Of a stretch of 64,000 bases of DNA, positions 15,343-28,989 are shown in pieces. The position numbers and the translations under genes were made by a program. The notes beneath the pieces are model-generated. The model worked only from the letters and a program-made list of their open reading frames with translations, made no database searches and was not told the DNA's origin. How positions within the stretch are numbered: position 1 is the stretch's first letter; every line of letters begins with the position of its first letter. Source of the DNA: Tubiluchus corallicola (lineage: Eukaryota > Priapulida > Priapulimorpha > Priapulimorphida > Tubiluchidae); NCBI GenBank assembly GCA_030141605.1, contig JAQGDQ010000169.1, positions 375,001 through 439,000 on the forward strand. Reading direction: 5' to 3'.

Positions 15343-18300
15343 ATGGGTACTGAGTGGTACTACCTCGGCTTTCTTATAGTAGCATGGATTGGTTTTTCTG
15401 TGGATGCTGCTCCTAGCATAGAAGAAGTTGATGTCGGTCCTCTGATGGGTAATTGCATTCGCGATTTGTATTTTTTAGAAAAGTTCAAATAGTTCCTCAT
15501 TTGAAGAAGTTAGAGTTAGTTGATAACATTACCGTAGCCATAAAGCATCAAAAATGCTGATGACAGCACAATTCAACTGTTGAAAAGCAGTTTTACACAT
15601 CACTAGATCCTGTTTCTGTCAAAATCGAATGAAGAATCCAAATTGCTTCAGCACTGGTAAGGTAAAATAAATTTTATGCGATACCAAGACATGAACCAGC
15701 AGTCTACGAGTATTCCACGACTGTAACCCTTAAAACTAAGGCAAATGGATTTCAGCAAGTTCCTTGTTCGCATTTTTACGAAGAAGAGAAGTTCATTTAT
15801 CCGTTTTTAATGTCTACTCCTCGCCATCTCTTTTCTTGTGGCGCGTTCAGACGTAGAGACTTCTCTCGCAACTTGTTGCCATGTGTGAACGGCTTGGCAA
15901 CGTCTCTCAGAGAACAAGTTGCGAGAGAAGTCTCTACGTCTGAACGCGCCATTAGGATTTTTAGCGAGACGAGTTTGTCTGTTTGGCCTTTACGAACGGT
16001 CGAAAGACACCAAAGCAACACATTTAGCGAGGGTTCCGAGTTCATTCTATCTAAGTGGCATTAGTTACTAAGTCAGGCACAGAGAGACCATCACTGACCT
16101 TTCCGGTTTTATGAATACCCGAAAATACACCGACGACTACGACTCACAACGGGGTCATCTGACATAGTTTGCTTGAATTTTGCTTGTTTGCGCTTTTCAT
16201 TTATAAACTAAGCACCGATTGTGAATATTAGCCAGTAATATTTTTCTCGGCAATAATATAATCTTTTTTTTTTCATCCAAAACAGCAACATTTTCTTATT
16301 TCTAATACAGTACGTCGCTTAAGATAAATAATCTCAAATGAATACCTTAAATAAACTTGATAATTTTCCCTCGGGGGAGGGCACATAAGCTTAACACGGT
16401 TCAGCACCCACTTGCATATAGGTTACTTGACAAAAGGCTCTTCACGAGGCAAATTTCGAAACAAATTAAGTTAGCAAGAATTTTGTGTGAAAATGAGTCA
16501 GGTTTTCATTGGTGGAGATTTAGGAAAGCTGATCAGTGTATTAGATGCTAGCTACACTGAGCTATACACTGGTGCAACGGCAGTTCCATGATATTTGTAA
16601 AGTTTGAACGTTCTATCTGAATATTTTAAAAATCGTCTAATGTCTGCATTGTAGCACATGAAAATGTTTATTTGGTAATACTATTTTAAAAACTAAGCAA
16701 TGTCAAAACCTATTAACAAATATTGCACAATAAATTTTGTGTATTTCTGCATAAAAGTACAATGACTCATTCCTTTGGTAATACATCATTACTTACACAT
16801 TTAGCAATTATTGAGAAAATGTCATCAAAGTAAGAAAATGCTTTTTAGTTTCCATTTGCCAAAATCCATACTAAAGCTTTTTGTTTATATTAATAGTCAA
16901 ACTAGTGCACTGTTGAACTGTTTATATTTTGAAACTTATAATTTTCACAATGCACAATGTCTCGTGGCACAATGTCACAAGTTAATAATAACGAGCCTGA
17001 CTTACTAAAACAACTTACTTATCTAAAGATTTATTCAGATCACCATCACAATCAAAAGAAACGAAAAATTAAATTCTACGTATTTATTTAGAACACATTC
17101 GCAGTAAACGAGAAGTAGATCCTAACTGGAAGAAGAAACTGGCTCAAGCCATTTGCACATCAATAGCTCCCGCAGGATGGACCTATGCAGTTAAACGCGA
17201 TTGTCATGGTTTATATGCCGACTGCAAACAGCTATGTGCTAACTCCGTTCTCCACAGACAGGATTCACAGACAGCAAGTAAGACAGGCAGACAGAGTAGT
17301 TATTTTATGTAATTCGGTTAGCAAATAATACTAAAATAAAGAAATGAGTTTAAATGAAATTCGTTATCAAACTGATTTTTGTTTAAATATTAGATATTTT
17401 GGAGCTTTATTAACTTTACACGTTTTCCGTTTGTTTCTTTCCATACGATACTTGTGCAATTTGGAACACTGCAAACCAAAATCCATTACTCAGCGGCAGG
17501 GTCTGCTGACTCTGATATTGCAAAACCTATGGCGAGAACTTGGGTCATTCTCAAAGTTAATTTTCTAACAACGTACTGGTAGAGGCGCTTTTTCGCGGAG
17601 AGGTTAAATGTACTGAGTAGTTGAAGACATCTATTTTGGACAAAATAGACAATGATAATACGAAATAAAAATACAAATTATTGTTATTGCTGTCATTGTC
17701 GCCTTCATTGTCATAATTAATATGACCATTAGCAAAATAATGACTGTTACCAGTCTGCCAGCAGACACCGAGGCAGCAACAGGAATTACGGTCCAGCCAA
17801 TGCAGTCTTATCAAAAATGGAAATCGAAATCTTATTTCCTTCAACGAAGGAAATGCATTTCCTTCTCTTGTGTCTTTCCACTTAAGTATAATTAACCTGC
17901 AATTTAAAATGCATATCTTCAACACTTAAACTTTCGTTTTCGTAAAAGTTTTCTAACATTCAGTTTTTAACACCTCTCAGTTTTTAACAATAATCTGAAA
18001 CTTCCAAAAGTTTAGAATTAAATCCTATGATAAGATTTTAAATGACGTCTCTGAGAACATAATCATCTTCATCAAGAAGGCGTCACAGGCATCAATCTCA
18101 TCGTTCTCTTCTTTGTTATCACTTTACTGATTTTATTGTGATCATTGTCTTCATTGGTAATAACTTTGCTACCATTATCACCATCATTGTCATTTTTACA
18201 ACAGCCTTTGCCACTTCCACTGCCTTTGGTGTCACTGCCAGTGTCATCAGCAGGATTAGACTTGCTATTGTCACATTCATTAATAATACCTTCAAAACGT

Positions 18301-18471
18301 ATTATAGCGTATTTTTAACTTTCAGATTCGAACTGGAAGTGCATTAACTCGGTCCACGTTTACGATACTCCTACAACTGAAAGCATCAGTAAACTGGGCC
18401 CCAAGGTTTACAAATACAATAGCTGTGGAGGCGGTTGCGGCCCAAACTACTGCTGCTGCAATGTTAATTAA
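15343..18471 (+). CDS. Secreted cysteine-rich peptide precursor, unknown function
   Basis: Three coding exons join in frame: 15,343-15,448, 17,092-17,277 and 18,326-18,471 (438 nt, 145 aa). Donors are G/GTAATT and A/GTAAGA; acceptors are TTTAG and TTTCAG; both introns are phase 1. Residues 1-23 form a signal peptide with a hydrophobic core (YYLGFLIVAWIGFSV). Residues 24-42 look like a propeptide ending in Lys-Arg at 41-42. The predicted mature part (43-145) has ten cysteines at 57, 73, 80, 84, 103, 131, 135, 140, 141 and 142, enough for five disulfides, and ends in GCGPNYCCC. The ATG at 15,343 is the only one giving a signal peptide. AATAAA lies at 18,651. I recall unnamed invertebrate secreted proteins with a similar 'DSQTA...W.C' and 'GPNYCCC' layout, but no function. 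Defence, matrix or digestive secretion are possible. No evidence makes it a toxin. The decayed copy upstream shows the locus duplicates. Confidence 0.8.
15839..15951. mobile_element. Foldback MITE with perfect 39-bp arms
   Basis: The arms at 15,839-15,877 and 15,913-15,951 are exact reverse complements over 39 bp (beginning TGGCGCGTTCAGACGTAGAG), separated by a 35-nt loop. The element sits in the intron between the signal-peptide exon and the next coding exon of the cysteine-rich peptide gene. A diverged relative flanks the LINE at 28,990-31,845, so this is a dispersed family and not a chance hairpin. Target duplication is unclear. It is too short to encode anything. Confidence 0.85.
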
Positions 18472-20291
18472 TGAAATTTTTGTTGAATCAAATTAAACTA
18501 CAGGCTGAGTCACCACAACATCTTAATCAGCCGCTGTAGTCATCATTAATGAAATACAAGATTTTTGAAAAACCCCATGTGTGTACTTCACTGATAATTA
18601 CTGTAGTGACAATTAAACTGTTTGCAGTTTTACTTGTCTTTTAAAATTTTAATAAAATTGTTATTTATAATTTACAAATTTCGTAATTTTTCGCTTGAAT
18701 CTCAAGCTAGTTACAGTCTATGTTTGAATTTGTCGCATTAAATCCCTTTGAAAAACGAATTCATTTCAGATTCGAAAAGTGGCATGTATTCGTAAATTAT
18801 GACGACGTGGGCGAACTGTATGATATTATTTATAAATTATATGTTCTGGTTTAAAACAAAGTTGCGGTGACTTATAAACTGTAGCCGTGTACATTAATAA
18901 AAGAACATTAATAAAAGAATTAGTGGTCCAGTTATTATATCAGCCATATTGTTTCTTATGTGTGCCAGTGTAAAAATATGACTTATGTGGCAATTTGCTG
19001 ACTTGCAGTAAATTAAATTCCAATAAACAAAACTTTTTTAAGTTCATTCTAATACAGTGATGTTTTATTTTATTTATTTATTTATTTTACTACTACTATT
19101 GAGTAGACTTTGATAAACAGATTGATGTTTTTATAATTAAAATACCGTTTACTTGAAAAATTCTTGACTATGTAGAATTATGATATTATCGATAGGAATA
19201 AACAAGCCAAAACTACAACCCGAGGCGGTAATTTATGCTTCTTGCGTTAATTTAACAATATGTTTACTTGTTAAGGACCTAGAAAAAGAACATTATTTTT
19301 CATTCATGCTACGCAGTCACAGAAAGTAGAAGTTCTAACTGCAAAAGAAGACTAAAGTTACTTAAATTTACAGTTCCTGAATTTGGTGGCCTGCATTCAA
19401 AATTGGGATACGCACACGATCTGTGATATTCCATACTTTTTGATTCAGAAATTTTGAGGCAGAAATAAAAAGTTCAGGACATTTTATTCGCTCTTATTAT
19501 AGTTAACCAGGAGTACATTACTCCCGCTTAGTGGACAGTGATTGGACATGTTACACCATTTAAACTTATCAGAATTCACAAGGACAAGTCCTGTGAACTA
19601 CTGACTGCGGTCTGATTTCTTTATGATTCAGACAGAGTGGGGTTTAGACCCAAACTGGACCTAACGTGAAAAGTGTCGCCACTGTTTCAGTCTCTTTGCT
19701 TAGAAACTTGTTACAAATATTCGGGAAAGTGCGCTGATATTATTGTTAGTGAGAAACATGCATGCTGCACTTGTTTGTTTTATTATAAATTTATTTCTAG
19801 GAATAACCAAATCATTAAATAATCAAGTCTCATCATCACGGTTAGGCCGTGAAAAAACCAATACATCCAATGTCAATTGATCCAATCACGTATATCTCTA
19901 TAACACCAGAAGCGCATAAACCCTATTCTTGTATCAACGCCAATAAAACAGGTATTTACACAAGTGATTGAAACCTTTGTTACACTGTAACTGACTTCTG
20001 CCAACAAATGAATCAAGTTGGGGCGTGAGAGTCCGAGTTGCACAGAAATGTCAACTCGCCAGTGTTGCGAGATATCAACTGGCCAACTTAACGCAACAGT
20101 GAATGTTTGCACAATTCATTTGATACGGCTTCGAGTAGCGTCATTACATTCAGTCTTAATTATAGGTTACTTGCTAGTATAGTAAAAGCATACTAAACAT
20201 CGGATTTTAATATACTAAACGTCGAATTTACTGCTTCTTCTGCTGTCTACAGTGGCAAAATTTGAGTGTGATGAAAGAGCCTTCACTAGCA
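18472..20291. other. 3' flank of peptide gene and intergenic sequence
   Basis: The first 600 bp hold the 3'UTR with AATAAA at 18,651 and remain alignable to the flank of the pseudogene (shared 'CTCAAGC' and 'CAATAAACAAAA' blocks near 18,705 and 19,020). Beyond that I see nothing supported. Confidence 0.45.
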
Positions 20292-20329
20292 ATGATGATG
20301 GTGATGATGATCATAATGATAATGATGAC

Positions 20330-20395
<66 letters not shown>

Positions 20396-20403
20396 ACTGA
20401 TGA
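20292..20403. repeat. (GAT)n trinucleotide repeat
   Basis: About 110 bp of GAT with occasional GAC or GGT. Frames give poly-Asp, poly-Met or poly-Ile and are not genes. Confidence 0.95.
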
Positions 20404-20580
20404 CAGCGCGAATGATCATAATTTTTTCATCATCTACACGGTAGGATTTAACAACAGAGCCTACTTAAAATAGATGATAGCAAGGCTGGAATGCAGCTGA
20501 AGTCCAAGGGTAATCTTCTGCTGGGTCCCCGAGCAAAGACGGTGGTGAAAATGCTAAAGTCCTGAAAGTCAGCATATGCG

Positions 20581-20808
20581 TTGGTGATGGTGGTAACAAC
20601 GGTGATGACAACAACGACTGGTCACGGCAACAAGCGTGACGATGACGATGGTGATGACAGTGGTGGTCGTAATGACAATGGTGATGACAGTAGAAAGAGT
20701 GACAGTGACAGAAGAAAAAGACGAACTCACAACTACATCAAAAGTCACAACAAGAAGTCATCATCGTCATCATCATCATCATCATCATCACCGTCGTCGT
20801 CATCATTA
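20581..20808. repeat. Degenerate GATGACA repeat ending in (ATC)n
   Basis: Degenerate GATGACA/GGTGATGAC units at 20,581-20,715 are followed by a purer ATC run at 20,758-20,808. The latter is in the opposite orientation to the (GAT)n tract at 20,292, so the two could pair as a long imperfect hairpin. Confidence 0.8.
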
Positions 20809-23800
20809 ATCTAGTGGGTAATTTTTTTTCAAGCCCCAATTTTGTTTCTTTATTGCGCATTACTCTGCAGTAGCAGCGGGTAGCGTGAAATGCTACAATT
20901 TTAAACATCTTAATTACTGTCTGGAAACTTTGAAGGTTTATTATTGTTTGGTTCACGACTAGTCTCTGTATTAAACATCCATTACTAGCAGCGATCTCTT
21001 TAACAAGAGCATGTGTTCTGAATATAGATGATGTTTTTCATGCTCCTCTGAGCGTCCAATCACCCAGGGGAGCGAGCAGTTCGGTCATGACGTTCAACTC
21101 GACCTAATCCAGGAGTGAGATTGAGAAGGAGAGTCAGGAGCTTCATCACGCATCCTGCATCTTAAAACTTTGCTTATTAAAAGTTGGAACGATTTTAAGA
21201 ATAAATTCTTGATGGGGAATGATTTTATTATAATAATAATAAGTCGAAAATATCTCAGCTTCACACTTTGGAGTATACTTCATGAAACGTGGTGCTAGAG
21301 CATTGTTTCAAGAATCTAGCCTGACGCCAACCGATAAGTTGTTGTTTTTGCGCATTGAGAAACAAGCATTATTTCCCATCTACATCTACGTATGAAATAT
21401 GGCTTTCGAAAAAACGATTATTTAACGTAAATCATTTCCAAAACATTATTTGCACTAGAGATATTTTAAACCATGGTCATTTTGAGTTATGGTCTAAAAT
21501 TTGCTCCTGCTTTCGCAGGGTAAGATCAGTGACTTTGATATCTCTTACAAGTTTAAAACAATTTATAAGATACAGAATTGGAATTAGAATTTCGTTTGTT
21601 TTTTACCTGTTACTAAAAATATTAGTGCAGTATAACTGTAACGAAAACAATATATAAATTTAACATTATAATTAATTTTAGTTGCTGTATAGGTGAAGGG
21701 GCGACGAATAAACATAAATTATTGAGGCAGTCACCCAAATATTTACCACAGTTTTTTAATAGTTATTACGAAGACGGATAGATTTGCAATAAAGCACATG
21801 TGATGTAAATAAATGAATAGGTAAACAAATAAATTACACAAAACGATATATAAGCTTAATTTCTGATAGAAGTACAGTAAGTATCCCGATAACCCTGATA
21901 ACATAACTTTGGACAGATTCTTTGACATTTCTGAAAGTGTGGTATCTTCAGAGCACACAATTCACACACCAGGGATTTGAAACAGTATTGATGCGCTGTT
22001 AGATGATGGCCTCTCTCTGTTTAAACAAAACAGTCAAGGAGTTCTACTACGACTTGTGCTGGTGACGAATGAAGACTATGTTTGTTTGATTACTAAACTG
22101 TTTAACGAATTTGAACAAATGACACTAAATTTTCTATTGTTCCTGGGAGTAACGACTTGGTGATAGTAATTATGATGTTGAATTCATTTTTGTTCTGCTA
22201 AAGCGATGTGGAAAGTATAGCAAACATGATCGCATACTCGACTAGTTGCAATGAACAGATTTTCATCAATCGAAGCACAATTTATAATTATTGTAAACTA
22301 TTAATAAAATTAATGAGAATAAACAATATAACATTGACCTTTTGTTGTCTCTGCTGCTGCTGCTGCTGGAGCTTGGATTAGTTCCTTTTGTCACGCAGAA
22401 ATTTGGAACTGGAATTGATTCCTTTCCTTGGCAGAAAACTAGGAGTTGGAACTGCTTTCTAAAACTGAAAGACGTTTGCAATCCTCTCTCAATGTGGTCT
22501 ACCCAAATACATGTGTACAGAATTTTCCATAAAGGTCACCACTAATTTTATTTTCAATTTTCTTTGTAGCGTTCATCAAATAGTAAACTCTTACTCAATA
22601 GTTGAGATTTTTTTGAGTTTTCATTTGAAATTTTGTTCCTATTTCTTCTGCTACCATTCTGTCTCTAGAGAGGAGGCGCAGAATTGCTGCATGGCTACAC
22701 AATTTATATAGAAAAAAGCATGGTATATGGGAATAAACCAAAATCTCTGCAGCCAAGTTTGACGACACTAAAAACTATCATTTGGTTCTTGTTGTAATTT
22801 TGATTAATTTTAATATTTTTTAAAATGATCAATGGCTTGTGAAATGCCAGATATAGCCTATTAGTGTGGTCCGATGTCCTGCTTTTGGAAGGCAGTCCTG
22901 ATTTTGAGCACTCTGTCCTTCGTCCTTCTTAACCTTAAGAAGGACATTAATTTGTCCCTTTTGGGGCCTGTCTAAAAATGATTATATAAACTGACTTCAC
23001 ATGTTTTAAAAATTTACAAACAGCGAGAAACACGGGAAATGAGAGTCACAATGACCACTCTCTAACTTAGTTTTACTATTATTTTGTGCAGTTGCTGTTG
23101 ACTGCAGTGTAACCAATGGCAGATAGCTAGCATCACACAAAACAAAACATCTAAAATAAAAAATTGTTTGAATGCAATAATTTGTGTGATTACGTATTTT
23201 GCATATTATATAATACATATATACACATAACGCCATTCAACCTTTTGGGGGGGGGGGGATATGGAGCGAATGCGTCCTTCTTTTTGGAAATTTAGAAATG
23301 GCATAGCCTACACAGATTTAAGTACAGTATACACAACAGTCTCTCTAGTAATAACGGTGCATACTAACGAGGCGGGATGCTAGAGTATGCGCTTGCGGCG
23401 CTTAGAAGAATCTGCTTCCTTCAGTAGATGCGATAATATAATTAGCAACCCATTTTACACACCGTCAATATTCATCAGTAGTCTAATCAGTTCGATGTTA
23501 CAATACTCAGCTAATTCTAATTATCTGCCACTAGGCTAGAACGTCACATGGTAACTCTTTCTTTCACTGTATATTTATAATTGGTTAAGAACGGCATTTT
23601 AATGCTGTAAACGAAATCCTAAAATTGGGACCATTCCAGTTTACCAACCTATTAATTAATTTGCTAAACAAACTGCCAAACAAGCCTTCCTTATTAAAAA
23701 TTCGTTCTTGCAAAACTGTTGCACATACAAAAGTGTAAAAATGTTCATTTGTTTATCTAATGTTGCAGTTAACGTTAATGATTGGTTAGCCAACCAAAGC

Positions 23801-24114
23801 AGGCTAAAGTAATTATCTTTTTGCGCCAAGAAAAAATGGAGAAGAATCGCAAATATTAATGATTTTTTCAGGGACAAAATTAATGTTGATAATGTGTCAG
23901 CGTTCCGAAAATCTCGTCAATTTCTGGTTCCATGCACTATGAAAACAAGCAGCCCTCGCTAAGGCTTATATGACGTCGATGAGCAAATTCTAGCGTCATA
24001 CTGATCGCAACCGTTTGTGTAATGCCAGTGTATACATTGAAATAAGAAACGCACAAAAAATGAAATAAAACAACAACCTGGCACATAAGGACATTTTCTC
24101 TGACCATCATTTGT
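20809..24114. other. Intergenic, no gene seen
   Basis: AT-rich. It contains a 24-nt perfect hairpin (22,922-22,945), a short CTG run (22,352-22,369) and a G tract (about 23,247-23,258). All open frames are short, motif-free and lack splice support. Confidence 0.45.
22922..22945. repeat. Perfect 11-bp hairpin with 2-nt loop
   Basis: GTCCTTCTTAA-CC-TTAAGAAGGAC is an exact inverted repeat. It sits in a slightly GC-richer, TCCT-rich block (22,870-22,975) that looks like part of a dispersed element, although no ends could be defined. Confidence 0.8.
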
Positions 24115-24146
24115 TCTTCGACGACGATAATGGTAATGATGATGGC

Positions 24147-24184
<38 letters not shown>

Positions 24185-24265
24185 GGATGATGATGACGAT
24201 GATAGTGACGATGAAGGTGACGATGGCGACGACAACGAGGGCAACGATAGTGATAATGACGACAA
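24115..24265. repeat. (GAT)n trinucleotide repeat
   Basis: Interrupted GAT/GAC repeat on the + strand. The poly-Asp and poly-Met frames across it are artefacts. Confidence 0.9.
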
Positions 24266-26159
24266 CATTAAAATTGTTGCTGAGATTGTCCTTTACTGAA
24301 CCACAATTTTTGGCTGCGTTTACATGCTGTTAACTCGGTCTCAGTTACTCAGTCACTGCGTGGCATTAACTGAATTTTATCAAAAAGTGTGGGCGAGGTA
24401 AAAGGAAAATCATGTTCTTGTGAAACATGCATGTAATCAGATCATTATTTCAATGCTTAATTGACTCTTATTTGCATTTTCGTTTTTACCATAGAAGAAA
24501 AAGTATATCAACGTAAATAATCGTTTGCTTGCGCGCAATTCTATTTGCACATTTGCCCATTAACATTATTGTTATTTTAGATTTAGTAGTCGGTCAAAAG
24601 GTCCCTTGTTTTACTATACACACATACACATGAAAAGGTAAATCACCACCAATAATTTCCAGCTCAAGATGAAACCTACGTTCGTCTGCAACAAGAAAAT
24701 GCGTATTTTTGAACTAATAGGCCGTTTTCAACTATTCATCTATTCTATAAATTTCAACTCTTCCTAAACTAGATAAGTTAATTTTATTCCTTTAAGAATG
24801 GCACCTTCAAGAAAATTATCTGATCTATACCTAGTTTTTACGATGAAACGTCACTTGTCAGCTTTTAATTCACCTTTATATTACTTATTTCTGAAAAAAC
24901 ATCTGGTGTATTTTGCTAGCTTACGTACTAACCATACAAATTGTAACAATAATACGGATTAAGCATTTATGAGCTATATTGTAAGCATAAATGTACCAAA
25001 ATTAACGTGATACAGTTAGGTTATTACGTTGTTGAACTCAACAAATTAAATAAAAGTGGAATTAAATTAAATAGTATTTTGCAAGAGTTAGTTTAACCTT
25101 TTCTTACGTTTATTTAGTTGATGAAATCAAATCCAATATAAAATTTAATTGCATTATTGCTTCCTGTAGAATAGCTACTAAGAATTTTAAATTTGGTTCA
25201 TTCTTATAAATTAACGTATAAGCTGCTTAGTACGAAATCGACTAGAATTGAATAGATATTTTTGTTTTTTATTTTTTAGCATGCATTTTCCCACCCAACG
25301 TCTAAGGTAAAATGGTTCGAGTTAGAAAGCTATCTTTCTTTCAGGACTTCTCCTTGCAGTTTAGCCGCGTACACCTGAATATCGGGATTCACTAATAATA
25401 CAGCCGATAGAAACTTTGTATTAAATAATACGTAGTTTCGTAAACTTTATATAATTCTCCACACACACTACTGCTGCTGATTTGAAAATATAACTTATTT
25501 TAGTTAATTAGAATTTGTTTTTAATGATATAATACTAATAAGATAATGCAATAGCAGAAAACTTACGTTTCAAAGCAAAAATCGTCAGTGTTATTTCTTA
25601 CAAAAAGTTTTCATCAATAAGTCGACAGCGTGTGCCTATCAAATGCCGATCAAGTGATTTCTGGCTTTCTGCACTTATTGACTGATTTGGTAGGTGTTTC
25701 AAGCCGACATGCGTCGACCAAGCCAAACCCGAACTGCTCTACAGGCTATTAACTTGGTGACGTCATTAGTAAATTAATGAGTATTCAGGCTGAATTGCAG
25801 GTAAAAGCTATACCACAAACGTAGCTCTTGACTTCGACCCTTTATTAATAACGATGACTGGGAAAATGTGCATTGCTTAGTAAATAAAAAAATAGGCATT
25901 GAATGCCAACGCATTATTTCGACTATGCAGTTTATACGATAATTGGTGGCATTTTAGCATGAATATATTATTTTTGCAGCAATATAAATGCCAGAACCCG
26001 GCGAGGGTGATCACGATTTGAGGTTCTCTAGAAGAATGTCTGCTTTCTAGGCCATACGACCGGAAAAAATGAAGGTCTGCTATAGATTTATATAGATACA
26101 TTGCGCACAGGGTCTTAGCGAAAGAGATGGTGCATCGTAAGTTGTGATCAGATACAGGA
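24266..26159. other. Intergenic, no gene seen
   Basis: AT-rich with no supported coding segment, RNA gene or repeat. Confidence 0.45.
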
Positions 26160-26256
26160 CTGATGATGATGACGACGACGACGACGACGACGATGATGAT
26201 AAAGACGACGATGAAAGAAAGGAGAGGAGGAGGAGGAGAAGAGGGTGAGGAGAAGT
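26160..26256. repeat. (GAY)n repeat followed by a polypurine tract
   Basis: GAT/GAC trinucleotides at 26,160-26,212 run directly into an uninterrupted purine stretch of about 43 nt (26,213-26,255) rich in GGA. This is a candidate non-B DNA site. Confidence 0.85.
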
Positions 26257-28459
26257 CATTCTTTAGAGTATATGTTAAGGTGTTTTCTTTTTTAAAGTAA
26301 GCTACAACAATACAGGGGGCAGCTTTATTTCTGAGCCTTCTTTTATTTTGTTTCTATTTACATGCCACTTATCTTAAAACAGCTTATAATCAAATTTTCA
26401 AACTTTACCTTTATTTGTAGATATAAATTAACATATTTCATATTGCAAATGAATGTGAATTTTATGTAAATGTGAAACCATAAAACTGAACGATAAAACT
26501 ATACAGTAGTTTAACTACTGTATAAGACATTGTGAAATTCCAAAAGATAAAATTCACAAACAAACACGGATGAATGTACACCCACAATCTCCTGCGTACT
26601 ACCACAAAGAAAGATTAAGATTAAGGGATATACGTACGTGCTTTATATGCCACGTCTTAAAATCAAATTCAACAACAACAACAAAAACTAAGAAGTGGGT
26701 GGCTCAAGAACAAAGTTAGACCTTTCAGTAACAGCCGTTCAGTACCGTTCAGTACTTCAGTATCCACAGCGGCAAAACCTCAGCACCCATAACCCCGGAC
26801 GAGGGATGTGAAAGATCGCGCGCTGGTCTACATTATTATAGTATCGCCTAAATGATCCAACGTGTCTCATATACGCCAGCAAATGAATTCTTCATAATCA
26901 TTATATAGCCCTACAATTACTTACATGACAAGTACTGACGATTGCCTTCATTATTCCACAAAAATTCGAAAAAAGAACATGACCAGTAAAAAAATTTTCT
27001 CACGAGGCATTTTAATACATCTTATATATTCACAGAATGTATCAAACACATACTAGTAAAGTACCACCATTATAACACTAAGGCCAGGCTTCAGTAAACT
27101 GTCATTCACCTATCAACATGGAACACTACACACAGGTAAGGACAGATCCAAGTTTCAAATGCATTTATTATTATTAGTGAATCGTAGTCGTTGTGTCTCT
27201 TGAAGTTCACAAAAGCAGCAAAAGAGAAAGAGGAAATTAAAAGAAATATTAAAAGCAAAAAGGAACGACACGAAGAAAGGAATATTCAAAGCAGCAAGAA
27301 AACAACGTGAAGAAAACAAGGAATATTAGCAACAGCAAGAGAACAACATGAAAACAGCAAAGAATTAAAATTTTGTGTTTTGCACTCACTTCAGTGTTAC
27401 AATAGTAATTTAGAAATCACACATACAAGATCCCAATATACAAACACGCTTACAAAATCACATATACATCATACAGTCGCATATAAAAACACATTAGCAA
27501 TAAACTTCAGAAAATGGCGACCACATAAAAAATACAAATAAGGCATTGTTCACACAAAAGTATTATGCACTTAAAACTAATCATTGCATTTTACGCTCCG
27601 TGATGATGAATTCGTAAGCAAAAGTGTATATTTTTAAGCTAGAGCGTTTAAGTTTGGTTTTGACTTAACGCATTTTGAATAAAGACCTATGGGACGCTGT
27701 TGGTCTTAATTACGACCCGGGATTTATCACATACTAATATCTTGAGCTTTATTTGTTTTTTACTTCTTACACTTCCCACACAAGAGCCAAAACATTGTTT
27801 TCACACAGTTGACTCTTCTGCTTTGACCCTGCGTTATAAATGGTATGGTCTGCCACTTCTGCTGAATGACTGTGGCGGTACCGGCTCTCTCGTTATCATC
27901 TTTTAACCTGAACATTACTGAACCGCAAGCGATGTCTTAGTTACATTCTCTTGTCTTAACAATATAAATGTCTCGAAACAGTAACGATAGATGAAGCCGC
28001 TTAGAAGTAGTTTTACTAGCAGTCACTCACTAATTTACTAATCAGGCTCACTACAGCTTAATTTTCACGGCACTGATCACTGAATCACTTAACTATTCCC
28101 CTCGCCCTTTAAGAAATTAAGTATACGACACTACTAAACCTAGTCCTTCTCTATACTGAAACCGGTAGAAATTGACAATACACATGAAAGATTACTTAAA
28201 CATGCTGAATTTGAAACGCGAACTACAAAAATGACCCTGACCTCATAACCGAGAGGCTTAACCGAGCTCTGTTTAGTTTAAGTTAATTTAACACTAAAAA
28301 ATTATTTTAGCATTAGTCGTTAAGAACAAAAATTAATATTGTTTTAGAATAAAATGACGATTGTTTAAAACCATTTACAAATTAACGTTAAAAGAGCTCT
28401 TGAAAACTGCTGCTAAATAGTAATAACTGTACGTGCTAATCTCATTTCTGTAATTATTG
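26257..28459. other. Intergenic, no gene seen
   Basis: A 27,205-27,370 stretch is A/G-rich with loose repeats of AGCAAGAAAACAACATGAA-like units. The rest is AT-rich with no gene signal. Confidence 0.45.
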
Positions 28460-28505
28460 ACATCATCATCATCATCATCATCGTTGTCGTCGTCATCATC
28501 ATCAT
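28460..28505. repeat. (CAT)n trinucleotide repeat
   Basis: About 46 bp of CAT with a short GTC interruption, in the reverse orientation to the GAT tracts at 20.3 and 24.1 kb. Confidence 0.9.
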
Positions 28506-28989
28506 GAAAGCAATATTTACATTTGTGGATGGCGTCGTCATATCGAAAAAATTTCAGAAGGTCTGGTACTTCAATGTGCTATATGTAGCCGGTTTGGTTT
28601 CATAACACCTGATCAATGAAGTAGAATACCTTGATGTAAAAATATTGGGCTAGAGAGCATCAAAAACTAGTCTTATCAAATTAAGCAAGATGATTTCATT
28701 GCGGCGAGCCTAGATTGACTAAAAATATCCCTTTGGCTTGCTTATTTTCACATCATGAAAAATTTTCAACATTTCATTCTTAATCTGTTTCGCCGACTTT
28801 TAGTAGGTGACAGCGCGGACGCACTACCCTATCATCAAACATTCCACTAGATGTACCACATGGTATTTGTTTAATCAGCACCAGAACGCGCTAACATTTT
28901 TGAGGCAATACTTCTCATGAAGATCTCATAAAAATATTTGCTGTTAATTGTTCTTCCATTAGGTTACAATAAAAACATGCAAGCTTGCT

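Noticed and set aside
20228-20473. Poly-Asp, poly-Met and poly-Ile frames
   Set aside because: GAT trinucleotide repeat without conserved flanking protein sequence.
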